A stretch of 64,000 nucleotides of DNA from contig NZ_JAUHPX010000001.1 in NCBI RefSeq assembly GCF_030418305.1, forward strand, positions 434,001 to 498,000, given 5' to 3'. Made by a program: the position numbers and the translations under genes. The notes under the pieces were generated by a model. That model worked only from the letters and a program-made list of their open reading frames with translations. It was not told the origin of the DNA and did not search any database. The stretch is from Demequina lignilytica. Lineage in GTDB: Bacteria > Actinomycetota > Actinomycetes > Actinomycetales > Demequinaceae. Below, piece after piece: positions 1 to 10,300 of this stretch (its first letter is position 1; every line of letters begins with the position of its first letter).

Positions 1-401
1 CCGCCGAGGAGCGAGGGCAGGTAGAAGGCCGACCGGTAGAACGGGAGGAACCTCATGCCCCGATCGAGCGCGAGAGCCAGGACCAGCGCGACGAGCAGCT
101 GCAGCGGCACCGACACGATCACGTAGGTGAAGGTCACCTTGAGCGCCTGATGGAGACGGTCATCCGTGAGCATCCGCTCGAAGTTGTCGAGACCCGTCCA
201 CTCCGGCGGCTGGAGCAAGTTGTACTTGGTGAACGACAAGTACAGCGAGTACAGCAGCGGCCCGGCGGTCAGCCCGAGGAGGCCGATGATCCACGGCGCG
301 AGGAAGCCCAGCGCCGCCTTGTTGTCGGGCTGCTTGACCTTGATCTTGCGCCCGGCCTTGTCGCGCTCAGTGCGCATGCGATCGAGCTCGGCGAGGCTCA
401 T
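1..401 (-). CDS. Carbohydrate ABC transporter permease, MalF/UgpA type (C-terminus outside window)
   Basis: The minus strand translates from an ATG at 401 into the window edge as an inner-membrane sugar-transport permease (start MSLAELDRMRTERDKAGRK). A basic cytoplasmic N-terminus is followed by a first membrane segment (FLAPWIIGLLGLTAGPLLYS), then SLYLSFTKYNLL and WTGLDNFERML, both typical of MalF-like permeases, and a second hydrophobic segment about residues 90-110. About 133 residues are visible; the EAA loop that contacts the ATPase lies outside. It is divergent from a LacI regulator next to GH115 and uxaC, so import of glucuronate-bearing xylo-oligosaccharides is a reasonable inference. 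The in-frame ATG nine codons in is a less likely start. Confidence 0.9.
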   Translation of the reverse strand, partial: MSLAELDRMRTERDKAGRKIKVKQPDNKAALGFLAPWIIGLLGLTAGPLLYSLYLSFTKYNLLQPPEWTGLDNFERMLTDDRLHQALKVTFTYVIVSVPLQLLVALVLALALDRGMRFLPFYRSAFYLPSLLG

Positions 402-510
402 GGCTTCACCGCCCGATGCGTCCTGGCGTCGTTGCCCATCATGTCCCTCTCCTTCGAGGCGTCCCGGTCGTCTGATCGACCGCTGGACTTCGTGGTGATG
501 TCCGACACAT

Positions 511-640
511 TGGCATCGTTTGCGGTACGTGTCAAGCGCTGTTGCAGAAATGTTGCAAACGTGCGTCAGTCCCCGTTCAGATGCTCTTGTTCATCGCTAT
601 GAAAACCATTGCAACTATTTGCAAAACAGGTTGCAGGTCC
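511..640. promoter_or_regulatory. Divergent promoter region with a cluster of TTGCA(A) motifs
   Basis: The 282-bp gap between the permease and lacI is locally AT-rich. It carries GTTGCA at 541-546, TTGCAA at 553-558, 609-614 and 619-624, and TTGCA at 631-635. TTGCAA is self-complementary, so 609-624 (TTGCAA-CTAT-TTGCAA) reads as both a direct and an inverted repeat. LacI-family operators are commonly short palindromes of this kind, so this is a candidate operator cluster for the adjacent regulator. Binding is inferred, not shown. Confidence 0.5.
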
Positions 641-683
641 GCTAGTGTCGGAGCATCGTCACCATGACATCGAAGGAGCTGCC

Positions 684-1697
684 GTGAGCGCGACCATCAA
701 TGACGTTGCACGCGTTGCGGGCGTCTCGCCCTCGACGGTGTCGCGCGCCCTGAGCGGCGGGCCGGTCAACGCCGCCACCCGCGACCTGGTGCGCCGGACC
801 GCCGAGACCCTCGGCTACCAGCCCAACCGCGCGGCGCGCGAGCTCATCACGGGCCGCACCGGAGCGCTGGGCCTCCTGGTCCCGGATCTCGGCAACCCTT
901 ACTTCACCGAGGTGATCAAGGGCGCCTCGTCACGCAGCCGCACGTCGAGCTACCCGATCTTCGTGTCGGACACCGACGAGCACGTGGCGCGCGAGCACGA
1001 GACGATCGCCTCGCTGCGCCACAACACCGACGGCCTGATCCTGTGCTCGCCGCGAGGCACCGACGAGGAGCTCCTGGCGCTCGCTCAGACGGGGCCGACG
1101 GTGATGGTGAGCCGTCACGTGCCGGGCGTGCCATCCGTCATGGGAGACGCAGCCGCCGGCATCGAGCAGGCGCTCCAGCATCTCGGCGCGCTGGGCCATC
1201 GCAAGGTCGCCTACATCAACGGCCCGGCCGGGTCGTACTCCGAGGGCCGCCGCAGCGCCGGCCTTGCGGCAGCTCAGGCGCTCGGCATCGAGGTGGTCGA
1301 GGTTCCCGCCGCCGCACCCACCTTCGACGCCGGCGTGCTCGCGGCCGACCTGGTGCTCACCACGGGCGCGACGGCGATCATCGCCTTCAACGACCTCATC
1401 GCCATCGGCGTCCTCAACAGGCTCACCTCGCGCGGGATCCGCGTCCCCGAGGACATGAGCCTGGTCGGTCACGATGACATCCCGATGGCGTCCATGTGCA
1501 CCCCGAACCTCACCACGATCGCGGTGCAGAAGGAGCGGCTCGGGTTCACCGCCACGGACCTGCTGCTTCGGCTGCTCGATCAGCGCGCCGCCCGGTCCTC
1601 GGCCACCGAGCCCGACGACACGTGCCTGCAGCTGCCGTCGATGCTCGTGGTCCGCGGCTCGACCGGGGTCGCACCGTCCACGCCTCCGCGTTCGTGA
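684..1697 (+). CDS. LacI-family transcriptional regulator of the glucuronoxylan locus
   Basis: A 337-aa DNA-binding repressor-type protein. The N-terminal LacI helix-turn-helix is clear (TINDVARVAGVSPSTVSRAL, about residues 3-22), followed by the hinge (YQPNRAARELITGRTG) and a periplasmic-binding-protein-like sensor domain ending near VVRGSTGV. The GTG start at 684 is chosen because AAGGAG (673-678) sits 5 nt upstream and the HTH begins immediately; an upstream in-frame ATG at 609 would add 25 unrelated residues. It lies 29 bp upstream of the GH115 gene and divergent from the sugar permease. Control of this locus by a uronic-acid oligosaccharide is inferred from position. Confidence 0.92.
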   Translation: MSATINDVARVAGVSPSTVSRALSGGPVNAATRDLVRRTAETLGYQPNRAARELITGRTGALGLLVPDLGNPYFTEVIKGASSRSRTSSYPIFVSDTDEHVAREHETIASLRHNTDGLILCSPRGTDEELLALAQTGPTVMVSRHVPGVPSVMGDAAAGIEQALQHLGALGHRKVAYINGPAGSYSEGRRSAGLAAAQALGIEVVEVPAAAPTFDAGVLAADLVLTTGATAIIAFNDLIAIGVLNRLTSRGIRVPEDMSLVGHDDIPMASMCTPNLTTIAVQKERLGFTATDLLLRLLDQRAARSSATEPDDTCLQLPSMLVVRGSTGVAPSTPPRS

Positions 1698-1726
1698 CCC
1701 TCCGCCACACCCTCAGGGAGAAGAAG

Positions 1727-4700
1727 ATGTCGTACGTGGGTCCCTCCGACCCGATCGAGCTCGCGAGCCGCGGCGCTCTCACCACCATCGCGCTGGACGC
1801 GCGCGAGGACGGAGCGGTGGCACGGGCTGTCGCCCACCTGGCGGGCGATCTCGCGGACGCCTGCGGCGCACGCACGTCGATCACCGCCGAGGTGGACCGG
1901 GCGCGCATCGTCGTCGGCACGCTCGGCTCCCCCGCGGGGGCCCTCGCGGAGTCGCTCGGCATCGACCTCGACCCGCTTCGGGACGGCGACCGTCCGGCGT
2001 GGGAGGCCTACCTCATCCACGCGATCGACGACCGCCTCTTCATCCTCGGGAGCGACCGCCGGGGCGCCATCTTCGGGATCTACGATCTGTGCCGCGCCGC
2101 CGGCGTCTCGCCGTGGCGGTGGTTCGCCGATGTGCCGGTCCGCACCTCCGACCGCCTGTCCGTCAGCCCGGGCCGTCTGGTGGCCGACCGCCCGTCGGTG
2201 AAGTACCGGGGCATCTTCATCAACGACGAGGAGGAGCTCGAGACCTGGGCGCGGACGCACACCGCGGACGGCACGATCGGACCCGAGCTCTACGAGAAGG
2301 TCTTCGAGCTGCTGCTGCGCCTCCGGGCGAACCACATCTGGCCCGCGATGCACGTCAACCACTTCAACGGCGACCCGCGCAGCGGGCGGCTCGCCGAGGA
2401 CATGGGGATCGTGATCGGCACGTCCCACTGCGACATGCTGACGCGCTCCAACCAGAACGAGTGGGCGCCCTGGCTGGCCGAGCGCGGCGAGGACGTGGAG
2501 TACGACTACTCGATCCCGGGCAGCAACCGGGAGGCGCTTCGGGACTACTGGCGCGGCGGCATCGAGCAGAACCGCGACTACGAGATCGCCTGGACCGTCG
2601 GGATGCGCGGCATCCACGACAGCGGTTTCGTCACCGCCGCGATCGACGCCGACGAGTCGCTCTCCCCCGCCCAGAAGGCGGACGCCAAGCGCGACCTGCT
2701 GGCCTCGGTGATGCGCGACCAGCTGGGCCTGCTCGACCAGGTGGTCGGGCCCGACACCAGCGGCAACCGCCTGACCACGTTCGTCCCGTACAAGGAGGTG
2801 CTGGGGCTCTACGACGCCGGCCTCCCGCTGCCCGACGACGTCACCGTCATCTGGGCGGACGACAACTTCGGCTACGTGCGTCGCTTCCCGACCCCTGCGG
2901 AGGCCGCCCGCGGCGGTGGCAACGGGCTGTACTACCACTCGTCCTACTGGTCGCAGCCGCCCCGCAGCTACCTGTTCATCAGCTCCACGCCGCTCGCGCA
3001 CATGAAGCACGAGCTGCGCAAGGCATGGGACCACGGCATCCGCACCCTCTGGGTGAACAACGTGGGCGCGATCAAGCCGCTCGAGCAGGACCTCGAGTTC
3101 TTCGTCCAGTACGCGTGGGAGGTCGGCCGGGAGTCGACCACCGCCGACGTCGACGACTTCACCGCCGGCTGGGTGGACGGAATGTTCTCCGGCGGGCACG
3201 GCACCGAGGTCGCGGACCTCCTGCGCACCTATGCCCAGGTCACCAACGTGCGCAAGGTCGAGCACCTCACCAACCGCGCGTTCGACCAGACCTCCTACGG
3301 CGACGAGGCGGCGCGCCGTCTGGCGACGCTGCGGGACCTCTACGATCGCGTCAACACCGTGCTCGAGTCGCTGCCCCCAGCGGAGCAGGACGCGTTCTTC
3401 GAGCTCGTGGCCATGAAGGTCCACGCCTCGTACCTGAGCGCCGGGCAGTTCGCCTACGCCGACCGCTCGCTCCTCGCGTACGACCAGGGAAAGAGGGTCG
3501 CCGCCGACCGGTACCTCGAGATCTCCCGCGCGTTCGAGGACAACCGCCGGGCGATGATCGCCCACTACAACACGGTCATGGCCGACGGCCGGTGGGACGG
3601 CATCCTCACCCCCGAGCAGTTCGCCCCGCCCACGACGGCGCTCCTGCCCGCCGCCCGCCCCGCCCTGGCGCTGGGCGCATCCGGCCTGGGCGTCACGGTG
3701 TGGGGCCAGGACGCGTCGGCGGTCGCACGGCGCCTCACCCTCTCGCCGCACTCCCCCCACACGATGTGGATCGAGGTGTTCCCCACGGGCGGCGACGCCA
3801 TCGAGGTGACCATCGAGTCGGACCCCTGGATCGAGGTCGAGCGCCCGGGCGGACCCGTCGCCGTCGAGCAGCGGCTCGCCGTCCGCCTGCTGGACTCCGC
3901 CGATCACCCCCGGTCCGGACGGATCGTGGTGACGGGCGCCGGCGAGTCCATCACGGTCGACGTCACCGCCGAGGCCGCGGTCGCGGCAACACCCGGCAGC
4001 CGCATCGAGGCGGACGGGGCCCTCGCGCTCCTGGCCGACGAGCCCTCGATCATCGAGGCCGCCACGCAATCGTCGTGGTTCACCGTCCCCGGCGTGGGCC
4101 GCGACCAGAACGCCCTCCTCGCGGTGTCCGGCGACCCCCGTGACGACGCCGGCGGCGGAGCCCGCGCGGGCTTCCGCATCCACCTGCGGACTCCCGGCGC
4201 GCACCTGCTCGAGCTGCATCGCTTCCCTACGCTCGACTCCACGGGCCGCATCCGGCTCGGCGTCGCCGCCGACGACCGCCCGGCCGTCGTGGTCGAGTCC
4301 GACACGACCGATGAGAAGCGCGGCACGTGGTGGGACGTGGTGGTCGAGAACGTCGAGAAGCTCACGCTGCGGCTGCCGTTCCTCGACGCCGGCGAGCACA
4401 CGCTGTGGCTCGAGGCGATCGACCGCCACGTGGCCCTGTCCAAGCTCGTGATCTACACGGACGAGCGGCGGCCGTCGGCGCTCGGCCCGCTCGCGGCCCT
4501 CGCCCTGGGCGCCAGCCCCGCCGGTCCCGACCCCGACCCGGCCGCCGTCGACCTCGACGGCATCGAGCGCACCAGGGCCGACCGCTACCGCGTCGACCTC
4601 GACGCGCTCGAGCCGCCCGCCGCGGTGTTCGCGCCGGCCGACTTCTGGTCGGACGACACGACCTTCAAGGTGCCGCCGCGCGCGGCGCAGCCTCGCGCGG

Positions 4701-5323
4701 CCGCGGCGGCCCGGCGCGATCCCCGCCGCAAGGACCTGGTGGGCGCCATGCCCCGCGGCCCGGTCGCGCAGCTGTCGTCGGGAGCGTTCGCGGTCGAGGC
4801 CGAGTGGGCGCTCAGGAACGATGCGCACGCCTACATCACCGCGAGCCTCGACTCCCCCGTGGTCGCGTGGCGCCACACGCACGCGGAGACGGCCGGGCGG
4901 ACCGGCCTCGCGATGCATGTGGACCAGCCGCGACGCCGCTGGGTGGACCCGACCCGAGCCCCGGGCCTGCACTACTCGTTGGACGTGTCCACACCGGGCG
5001 AGTTCCACGTGTGGGCGCTCGTCAAGTACGACAGCCACGCCGACGACGGGCTCTTCCTCGCGGTCGACGGCACGCCGCAGCCCCTCGAGGAGCAGTCGGC
5101 GCAGGGCGCGATGTACACCTTCGGCACCCAGCAGGTGTGGGTCTGGGCGCACGTCTCGACGCTCGCGCTGGCCGCCGGACCCCGCACCCTCTCCGTCCTC
5201 GCTCACGAGGCCGGCCTGCGGGTCGACCGCCTCTATCTCACGCTCGGCGACGAGCGGCCACCTCTCGACGCCGAGTGGCCCCAGCCCGCGTCGCCCGTCC
5301 ACCACCTCGAAGGAGAGTCATGA
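1727..5323 (+). CDS. Glycoside hydrolase family 115 (xylan alpha-1,2-glucuronidase)
   Basis: A 1198-aa enzyme expected to remove (4-O-methyl-)glucuronic acid from glucuronoxylan. Family-typical segments: GIFINDEEELETWA (about 163), NHIWPAMHVNHF (about 202), GTSHCDMLTRSNQNEW (about 231), IWADDNFGYVRRFPTP (about 376), YYHSSYWSQPPRSYLF (about 402) and LWVNNVGAIKPLE (about 441). The catalytic core runs to about residue 640. The remaining ~550 residues are beta-rich, as in GH115 C-terminal domains, with an Ala/Arg-rich linker near 985-1005. No signal peptide is visible, suggesting intracellular action on imported oligosaccharides. The ATG at 1727 follows AGGGAG. Its stop overlaps the uxaC start (ATGA), so the two are translationally coupled. 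Confidence 0.93.
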   Translation: MSYVGPSDPIELASRGALTTIALDAREDGAVARAVAHLAGDLADACGARTSITAEVDRARIVVGTLGSPAGALAESLGIDLDPLRDGDRPAWEAYLIHAIDDRLFILGSDRRGAIFGIYDLCRAAGVSPWRWFADVPVRTSDRLSVSPGRLVADRPSVKYRGIFINDEEELETWARTHTADGTIGPELYEKVFELLLRLRANHIWPAMHVNHFNGDPRSGRLAEDMGIVIGTSHCDMLTRSNQNEWAPWLAERGEDVEYDYSIPGSNREALRDYWRGGIEQNRDYEIAWTVGMRGIHDSGFVTAAIDADESLSPAQKADAKRDLLASVMRDQLGLLDQVVGPDTSGNRLTTFVPYKEVLGLYDAGLPLPDDVTVIWADDNFGYVRRFPTPAEAARGGGNGLYYHSSYWSQPPRSYLFISSTPLAHMKHELRKAWDHGIRTLWVNNVGAIKPLEQDLEFFVQYAWEVGRESTTADVDDFTAGWVDGMFSGGHGTEVADLLRTYAQVTNVRKVEHLTNRAFDQTSYGDEAARRLATLRDLYDRVNTVLESLPPAEQDAFFELVAMKVHASYLSAGQFAYADRSLLAYDQGKRVAADRYLEISRAFEDNRRAMIAHYNTVMADGRWDGILTPEQFAPPTTALLPAARPALALGASGLGVTVWGQDASAVARRLTLSPHSPHTMWIEVFPTGGDAIEVTIESDPWIEVERPGGPVAVEQRLAVRLLDSADHPRSGRIVVTGAGESITVDVTAEAAVAATPGSRIEADGALALLADEPSIIEAATQSSWFTVPGVGRDQNALLAVSGDPRDDAGGGARAGFRIHLRTPGAHLLELHRFPTLDSTGRIRLGVAADDRPAVVVESDTTDEKRGTWWDVVVENVEKLTLRLPFLDAGEHTLWLEAIDRHVALSKLVIYTDERRPSALGPLAALALGASPAGPDPDPAAVDLDGIERTRADRYRVDLDALEPPAAVFAPADFWSDDTTFKVPPRAAQPRAAAAARRDPRRKDLVGAMPRGPVAQLSSGAFAVEAEWALRNDAHAYITASLDSPVVAWRHTHAETAGRTGLAMHVDQPRRRWVDPTRAPGLHYSLDVSTPGEFHVWALVKYDSHADDGLFLAVDGTPQPLEEQSAQGAMYTFGTQQVWVWAHVSTLALAAGPRTLSVLAHEAGLRVDRLYLTLGDERPPLDAEWPQPASPVHHLEGES

Positions 5324-6738
5324 CCACGCCCTGGTCGCTGCACGCCGAGCGGGCGCTGCCCGCGGATACCACCACCCGTGCGATCGCGACGGAGATCTAC
5401 CGGTCGATCGCGGACCTGCCGATCACGTCGATGCACGGTCACGTCGACGCGGGGGTCTTCGACCGAGACGAGCCGTTCGGCGATCCCGCCGAGGTGCTCG
5501 TGACGCCGGACCACTACCTGCTGCGCATGCTCGTGTCCCAGGGCGCGAACCTGGCGGAGCTGGGGGTGCGCACGCTGGACGGCTCGCCCTACGAGACGGA
5601 CCCCCGCGCCATCTTCCGGAAGTTCGCCGCGGGCTGGCACCTGTTCCGCGGGACCCCGACCCGGTACTGGATGGAGCACGTCCTGGTCGAGGTCTTCGGC
5701 GTCGAGAAGCCGCTCAGCGCCGACACGGCGGACGAGGTCTACGACCAGATCGCCGCCCTGCTGGCCTCGGACGCGTTCCGGCCCCTGGCGCTGCTCGATC
5801 GCTTCAACATCCAGCTGATCGCGACCACCGATGGCGCCGCGGACCCGCTCGCCCACCACGCGAGCCTGCGGGCGCGCGGTTGGGGGGACCGGATCGTCCC
5901 GACGTTCCGCCCCGACCCCTTCCTCGCCCTCGACGGCGCGCACTGGCGCGACCACATCGACGCGCTGAGCGTGGCGTCGGGCATCGACGTGGCGAGCTAC
6001 CCCGCGTATCTCTCGGCCCTCGAGCAGCGTCGCCAGGCGTTCGTCGCGATGGGCGGCGTGGCCACCGACCACGGCACGACCATCCTCAACACCACCCCCC
6101 TCGCCGACGCGGAGGCCGCGCGCATCTTCGACGCCGCCCTGGCGGGCACGGTCAGCGCGGCGGAGGCGCAGGCCTTCGGCGGCCACATGCTCACCGAGAT
6201 GGCGCGCATGTCGACCGAGGACGGGCTGGTGATGCAGCTGCACCCCGGTTCGCTGCGCAACCACGACCCCGCGGTCCAGGCCCTCCACGGCCCGGACGTC
6301 GGCTACGACATCCCCTTCGCGACCGAGTTCACGCGAGCGCTGCAGCCGCTGCTGATGCGGTTCGGCCACCACCCGCGGCTGCGGCTGATCCTCTTCACGC
6401 TGGACGAGGACACCTACTCGCGCGAGCTCGCGCCGCTCGCCGGGGTGTATCCGGCGGTGCGCCTGGGAGCGCCGTGGTGGTTCCTCGACGCTCCGGACGC
6501 CATGCGCCGCGGACGCGAGGCCGTCACGGAGACCGCGGGCTTCTACAACACGACCGGCTTCGTCGACGACACCCGTGCGTTCTTCTCGATCCCCGCCCGA
6601 CATGACCTGTCGCGCCGCGTGGACTCGGGCTATCTCGCACGCCTGGTCGCGGAGCACCGCCTCGAGCTCGACGAGGCGATCGCGACCGCGTACGACCTGA
6701 CGGTCACGCTCCCCCAGTCCGCCTACACGCGGACCTGA
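5320..6738 (+). CDS. uxaC: Glucuronate (uronate) isomerase
   Basis: A 472-aa cytoplasmic isomerase, matching the usual ~470 aa of UxaC. It converts D-glucuronate to D-fructuronate, the first step after glucuronic acid is released by the upstream GH115. Visible family features are the metal-binding LPITSMHGHVD near residue 30, HLFRGTPTRYWMEHVL (about 108-123), DRFNIQLIATTDGAADPL, IVPTFRPDP, MQLHPGSLRNHD and WWFLDAPDAMRR near the C-terminus. The start has GAAGGAG just upstream and overlaps the GH115 stop by 4 nt. The next pathway enzymes (fructuronate reductase, mannonate dehydratase) are not in this window and may lie to the left. Confidence 0.95.
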   Translation: MTTPWSLHAERALPADTTTRAIATEIYRSIADLPITSMHGHVDAGVFDRDEPFGDPAEVLVTPDHYLLRMLVSQGANLAELGVRTLDGSPYETDPRAIFRKFAAGWHLFRGTPTRYWMEHVLVEVFGVEKPLSADTADEVYDQIAALLASDAFRPLALLDRFNIQLIATTDGAADPLAHHASLRARGWGDRIVPTFRPDPFLALDGAHWRDHIDALSVASGIDVASYPAYLSALEQRRQAFVAMGGVATDHGTTILNTTPLADAEAARIFDAALAGTVSAAEAQAFGGHMLTEMARMSTEDGLVMQLHPGSLRNHDPAVQALHGPDVGYDIPFATEFTRALQPLLMRFGHHPRLRLILFTLDEDTYSRELAPLAGVYPAVRLGAPWWFLDAPDAMRRGREAVTETAGFYNTTGFVDDTRAFFSIPARHDLSRRVDSGYLARLVAEHRLELDEAIATAYDLTVTLPQSAYTRT

Positions 6739-6750
6739 GCCCGGACGCGG

Positions 6751-7194
6751 CTACTCCCCGCCGATCTCGCGGACGATCTCGCCCAGCTCGCCGACCGAGG
6801 CGAGGTCGGCGGGATCGTTCGTGACGAACACGAACCCGTCGCCGACCACGATCCCGGCCGAGGCGTCGGCCGCCTCGATCGCAGCGAGATCGCCGTCGCG
6901 CGCGTCGGCGGACGTGTAGATGGTGAGCGTCGCGTCGACGGCCTCGTCGCCGTCCGCGTCGCAGGTGTACTCCCACCCCGCGACGACGCCCTCGCCCGCG
7001 ACCTTGCCACCGACCCAGGCGGGGCAGTCGGCCGACGCCTTCACCGTCGCCAGCAGGTCGCCGACGTTGAGCTCGACCGCCGACGCCGACGCGGTGGGGG
7101 TCTCCTCGGAGGCCGAGTCGGCCGTGCAGCCGGCGAGCAGGATTCCGGCGGTCGCCGCGAGCGCCGCGGCGGTCGCGCTCTTCGTGATGCGCAT
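6751..7194 (-). CDS. Small secreted lipoprotein, unknown function
   Basis: A 147-aa predicted lipoprotein. A lysine-containing n-region (MRITKS) and hydrophobic stretch lead to a lipobox LLAGC with the acceptor cysteine at residue 23, so it should be anchored to the outer face of the membrane. The mature part begins with a Ser/Thr/Glu-rich linker, carries two cysteines that could form a disulfide (SADCPAW and YTCDAD) and ends in an acidic region. AAGGAAC precedes the ATG. It converges with uxaC with 12 nt between stops. I do not recognise a family; it may simply be adjacent to the sugar locus. Confidence 0.75.
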   Translation of the reverse strand: MRITKSATAAALAATAGILLAGCTADSASEETPTASASAVELNVGDLLATVKASADCPAWVGGKVAGEGVVAGWEYTCDADGDEAVDATLTIYTSADARDGDLAAIEAADASAGIVVGDGFVFVTNDPADLASVGELGEIVREIGGE

Positions 7195-7350
7195 GGTGGT
7201 TCCTTGGTCGGAGGGTCCCGTGCGGGACGGTCTCCTTCCACGGTACGGCGCGCCGCTCGGGACCTCCCTCCCGAAAGGTCCCATGGCGCGCTCGCGGCAT
7301 ACGGTGGTCCCGGCCGCCCCACCCTGACGTCAGGCGGCCGGGACCTCAGG

Positions 7351-10300
7351 TCACCGCAGGACGAACCCTGCCGTGGTCACGTTGCCGGCGACGTCCGTCA
7401 CCACCAGCACGTTGTCGCCGGCGACCGCGCCGGGCGTGGCCACGGTGACCTTGTCCAGGTCGGCGACGGTGCCGCCGGCCAGGTCGAGCGGCGAGCCGTT
7501 GAGCTCGACGGAGGCGAGGGAGCCCGCGTCGGCGAGGGTGAGGCTCACCTTGGTGTAGATGCCCGGCTCCTTCTCGTTGGTCCACCGCGAGCCTGCCTTG
7601 AGGGTCACCGTCGGCGCCGTCGCGTCGATGGTGATCTCCAGGGTGCGGGTGACCGAGATGTTCCCGGCGAGGTCCTGAGCGTTGTAGCGGACCGTGTAGT
7701 CGCCGTCAGGCAGCTCCACGGAGGCGCGGTGCGTGCCGGACGTCGCCCCGTCCATCGCGGACCGGGTGCTCCGCACGAGCACGCCGTCCCTGTAGATGTT
7801 CGCGACGATCCGCTGGAGGCCGTGGTCGTCCGTCGCCGCGATCTCGAGCTCGAGCGACGTGAACGGGCCCGCCGTGGTGGGCGAGATCAGCGTGGTCTCA
7901 GGACGGACCGCATCGGCCACCTCCCTCTCGACCTCGATCACGTAGGTGGCGAAGTCCCCGGGGAAGGAGCTCACCGTCACCTCGACGCTGTTCAGGCCCT
8001 CCACGAGAGCCGCGTCGACGGTGGTGGCGCCCGCAGGCACGAGCACCCCGTCGACCTCCACCTGCTGGCCGTCCCATCCCGGCTGCCACGCGATCTCGAT
8101 GGCGTCCACCTCGGCGGGCACCGGCGTCTCGACCACGTACGGCTGCTCCGCCCCCACGCGAGAGGGGGAGAACTGGGGCGTGAGCGCGTAGCCGGTGACG
8201 GTCAGGTCCGCCAGCTGCGCGAGCTGGCTCGGGTTGATGCGCGTGAGCGTCACGAGGGAGGTGCGCTGGGAGCCGTCCTCCGCGGTGACGACCACGGGCA
8301 CCTCGGTGACCAGCTCGGCCTCATCGTTCGCCCCGGTGCCGAGCGGCAGCTCGACGCTCTCTCCCGGCGCCACCGGCTGGCCGGCGACGGTCGCCGAGGC
8401 GAAGATGCTGGTGGGCGACACGGCGAGGGTCGCCGTGCTGGCGAACGGGTCGACCGTGCCGCTCCAGGTCGTGCCGTCCGCCGAGGCGGTCAGCGCGACG
8501 TCCACGCCGGCGACGGTGGCGGAGACCGTCCCGAGCGACGCGTCGTCCCGCTCGTACGGAGCGCCGGTGTTGACCCGCAGATAGTCGAACACCAGGTCGC
8601 CGCGGTTGGAGCCGTTGACGAAGATGTCGAACCAGTCCAGGTCGTCCACGGGCGTGCGCAGCGGCTGATCCGTCAGCACCGGAGCGGTCATGTCGTCGAC
8701 GTAGAAGTCGAACGTGCCCGTGCCCAGGTGCACCACGTTGCGGATGGTGTACCACTGGCCCTGCGTGTACGAGGCGACCTGCTTGATCGAGCTCGATCCG
8801 GTCACGTTGTGGGTGATGATCTTGCCGCCGGAGAATCCGAACGTCGCGGACGGGTTGCTCGAGGAGGCCGGGTCGGTCGCCTTCCAGTTGGACTCGGTGT
8901 AGGAGTACAACGCGACCTGGTTCGGCGTGCCGAACGTCGAGGTTCGCATGACGCGGGCCTCGATGGTCACGGTCCCGGAGAGGTTCGCCTCGACGGCGTT
9001 GTGCACCGTGAGGCTGCCCGAGCTGCTCGAGGTCTTGGACACCGCGAGCACCTGGTTGGCGGGATCGGTCGGGTCGGCCTGGATCTCGATGGTGCCGACA
9101 GCGGGGTTCGGCTCCGCCACGAGGACGCCGTCGGCGGTCGCCGTGAACGCGCCCAGGGCCTCGTCGTCGAAGTCCTCGCTGATGAAGTAGTCCGTCTCAC
9201 CCAGGTCGGAGGCGAGGGTGACGTCGACCGTGGTGGTCCGCGCCGCCGTCACGGCGACGTCCTCCACCGTCGCGTCCTGGTAGTCCGCGAGGGTCACGGT
9301 CACCGTGTACCCCTCCCCGACCGGGATGCCCGGGAGCGCGTAGGCGCCGTCCGGACCCGAGGAGGTGGACGCGACACCGGTGCCGGCGAGCGACACCTCC
9401 ACGGTCGCGCCCGCCAGCCCGGCCCCTGCCGAGACGACGGTGCCGGCCACGGCGCCGGTCGTCGCGCTGGTCGCCCCGAGCACCAGGTCGGCGCCGACGG
9501 TGCGCTGGTCCACCAGGGTCACCGGGAGGGCCGCGCCGTCCGCGTACTGCGGTGCCGATGCGACGAGCGAGTAGTCGCCCGCGGGAGCCTCCAACGCGTA
9601 GCGGCCGCTCGCGTCGGCGACCACCGAGCCCTCGGCCGAGCCCGCGTCGGTCCAGCTCACGGTCGCGCCTCCCACGGGGAGGCCGTCTGCGGCGAGCACC
9701 TGGCCGGTCGCGAGTCCCAGACCGGCCGTCGGCACGTACACCGCGGGGCCGATCGTCGGCGGCGAGGTGAGCGCGCGTCCGAAGAAGTCGACCGTCAGGG
9801 GCAGCGCGCTTGCGCCGCCCGCGCCGGTGACTGCGACGCCGGGGGCGAGCGCCGCCAGGTCCACGTCGGTCCCGGCCGCGATCAGCGAGGACGTCGCCGA
9901 GGCGATCGCCGCGTTGTCCAGGTCCTCCGCGGGATCCCCGCCCAGCGCGGGATCGCCCGTGACCGCGGTGGCGTCCTCGGCGGGCGGTGCGACCGCCGGA
10001 CCCCAGTAGGCGTTGCCCGCGAAGCTCACCCCCGGGTACGACGCCTGGAAGGACGAGGCGGACACCGTCGCGCGAGTGTTGACGAACACGTTGCCGATCA
10101 CGTGGTGAGCGTTCTTCGACACCAGGTACTGGCTGGCGTCACCGGAGGAGCGGAAGAAGCCCACCGTGTTCGAGCTGAGCGGCGCCTGCGTGTTGTACAT
10201 GAGGTTGCCGTAGATCACCTGGACGCCGGAGTCCCCGTGAGGGTTCACGTAGTTGCGGTCCACGTCCTCGATCACGTTGTAGCGCACCACCGCCGTGCCG

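Noticed and set aside
1580-5305. A 1241-codon minus-strand frame opposite GH115
   Set aside because: Composition is low-complexity Arg/Val/Gly with no motif; the plus strand gives a clear GH115 with SD and coupling to uxaC.
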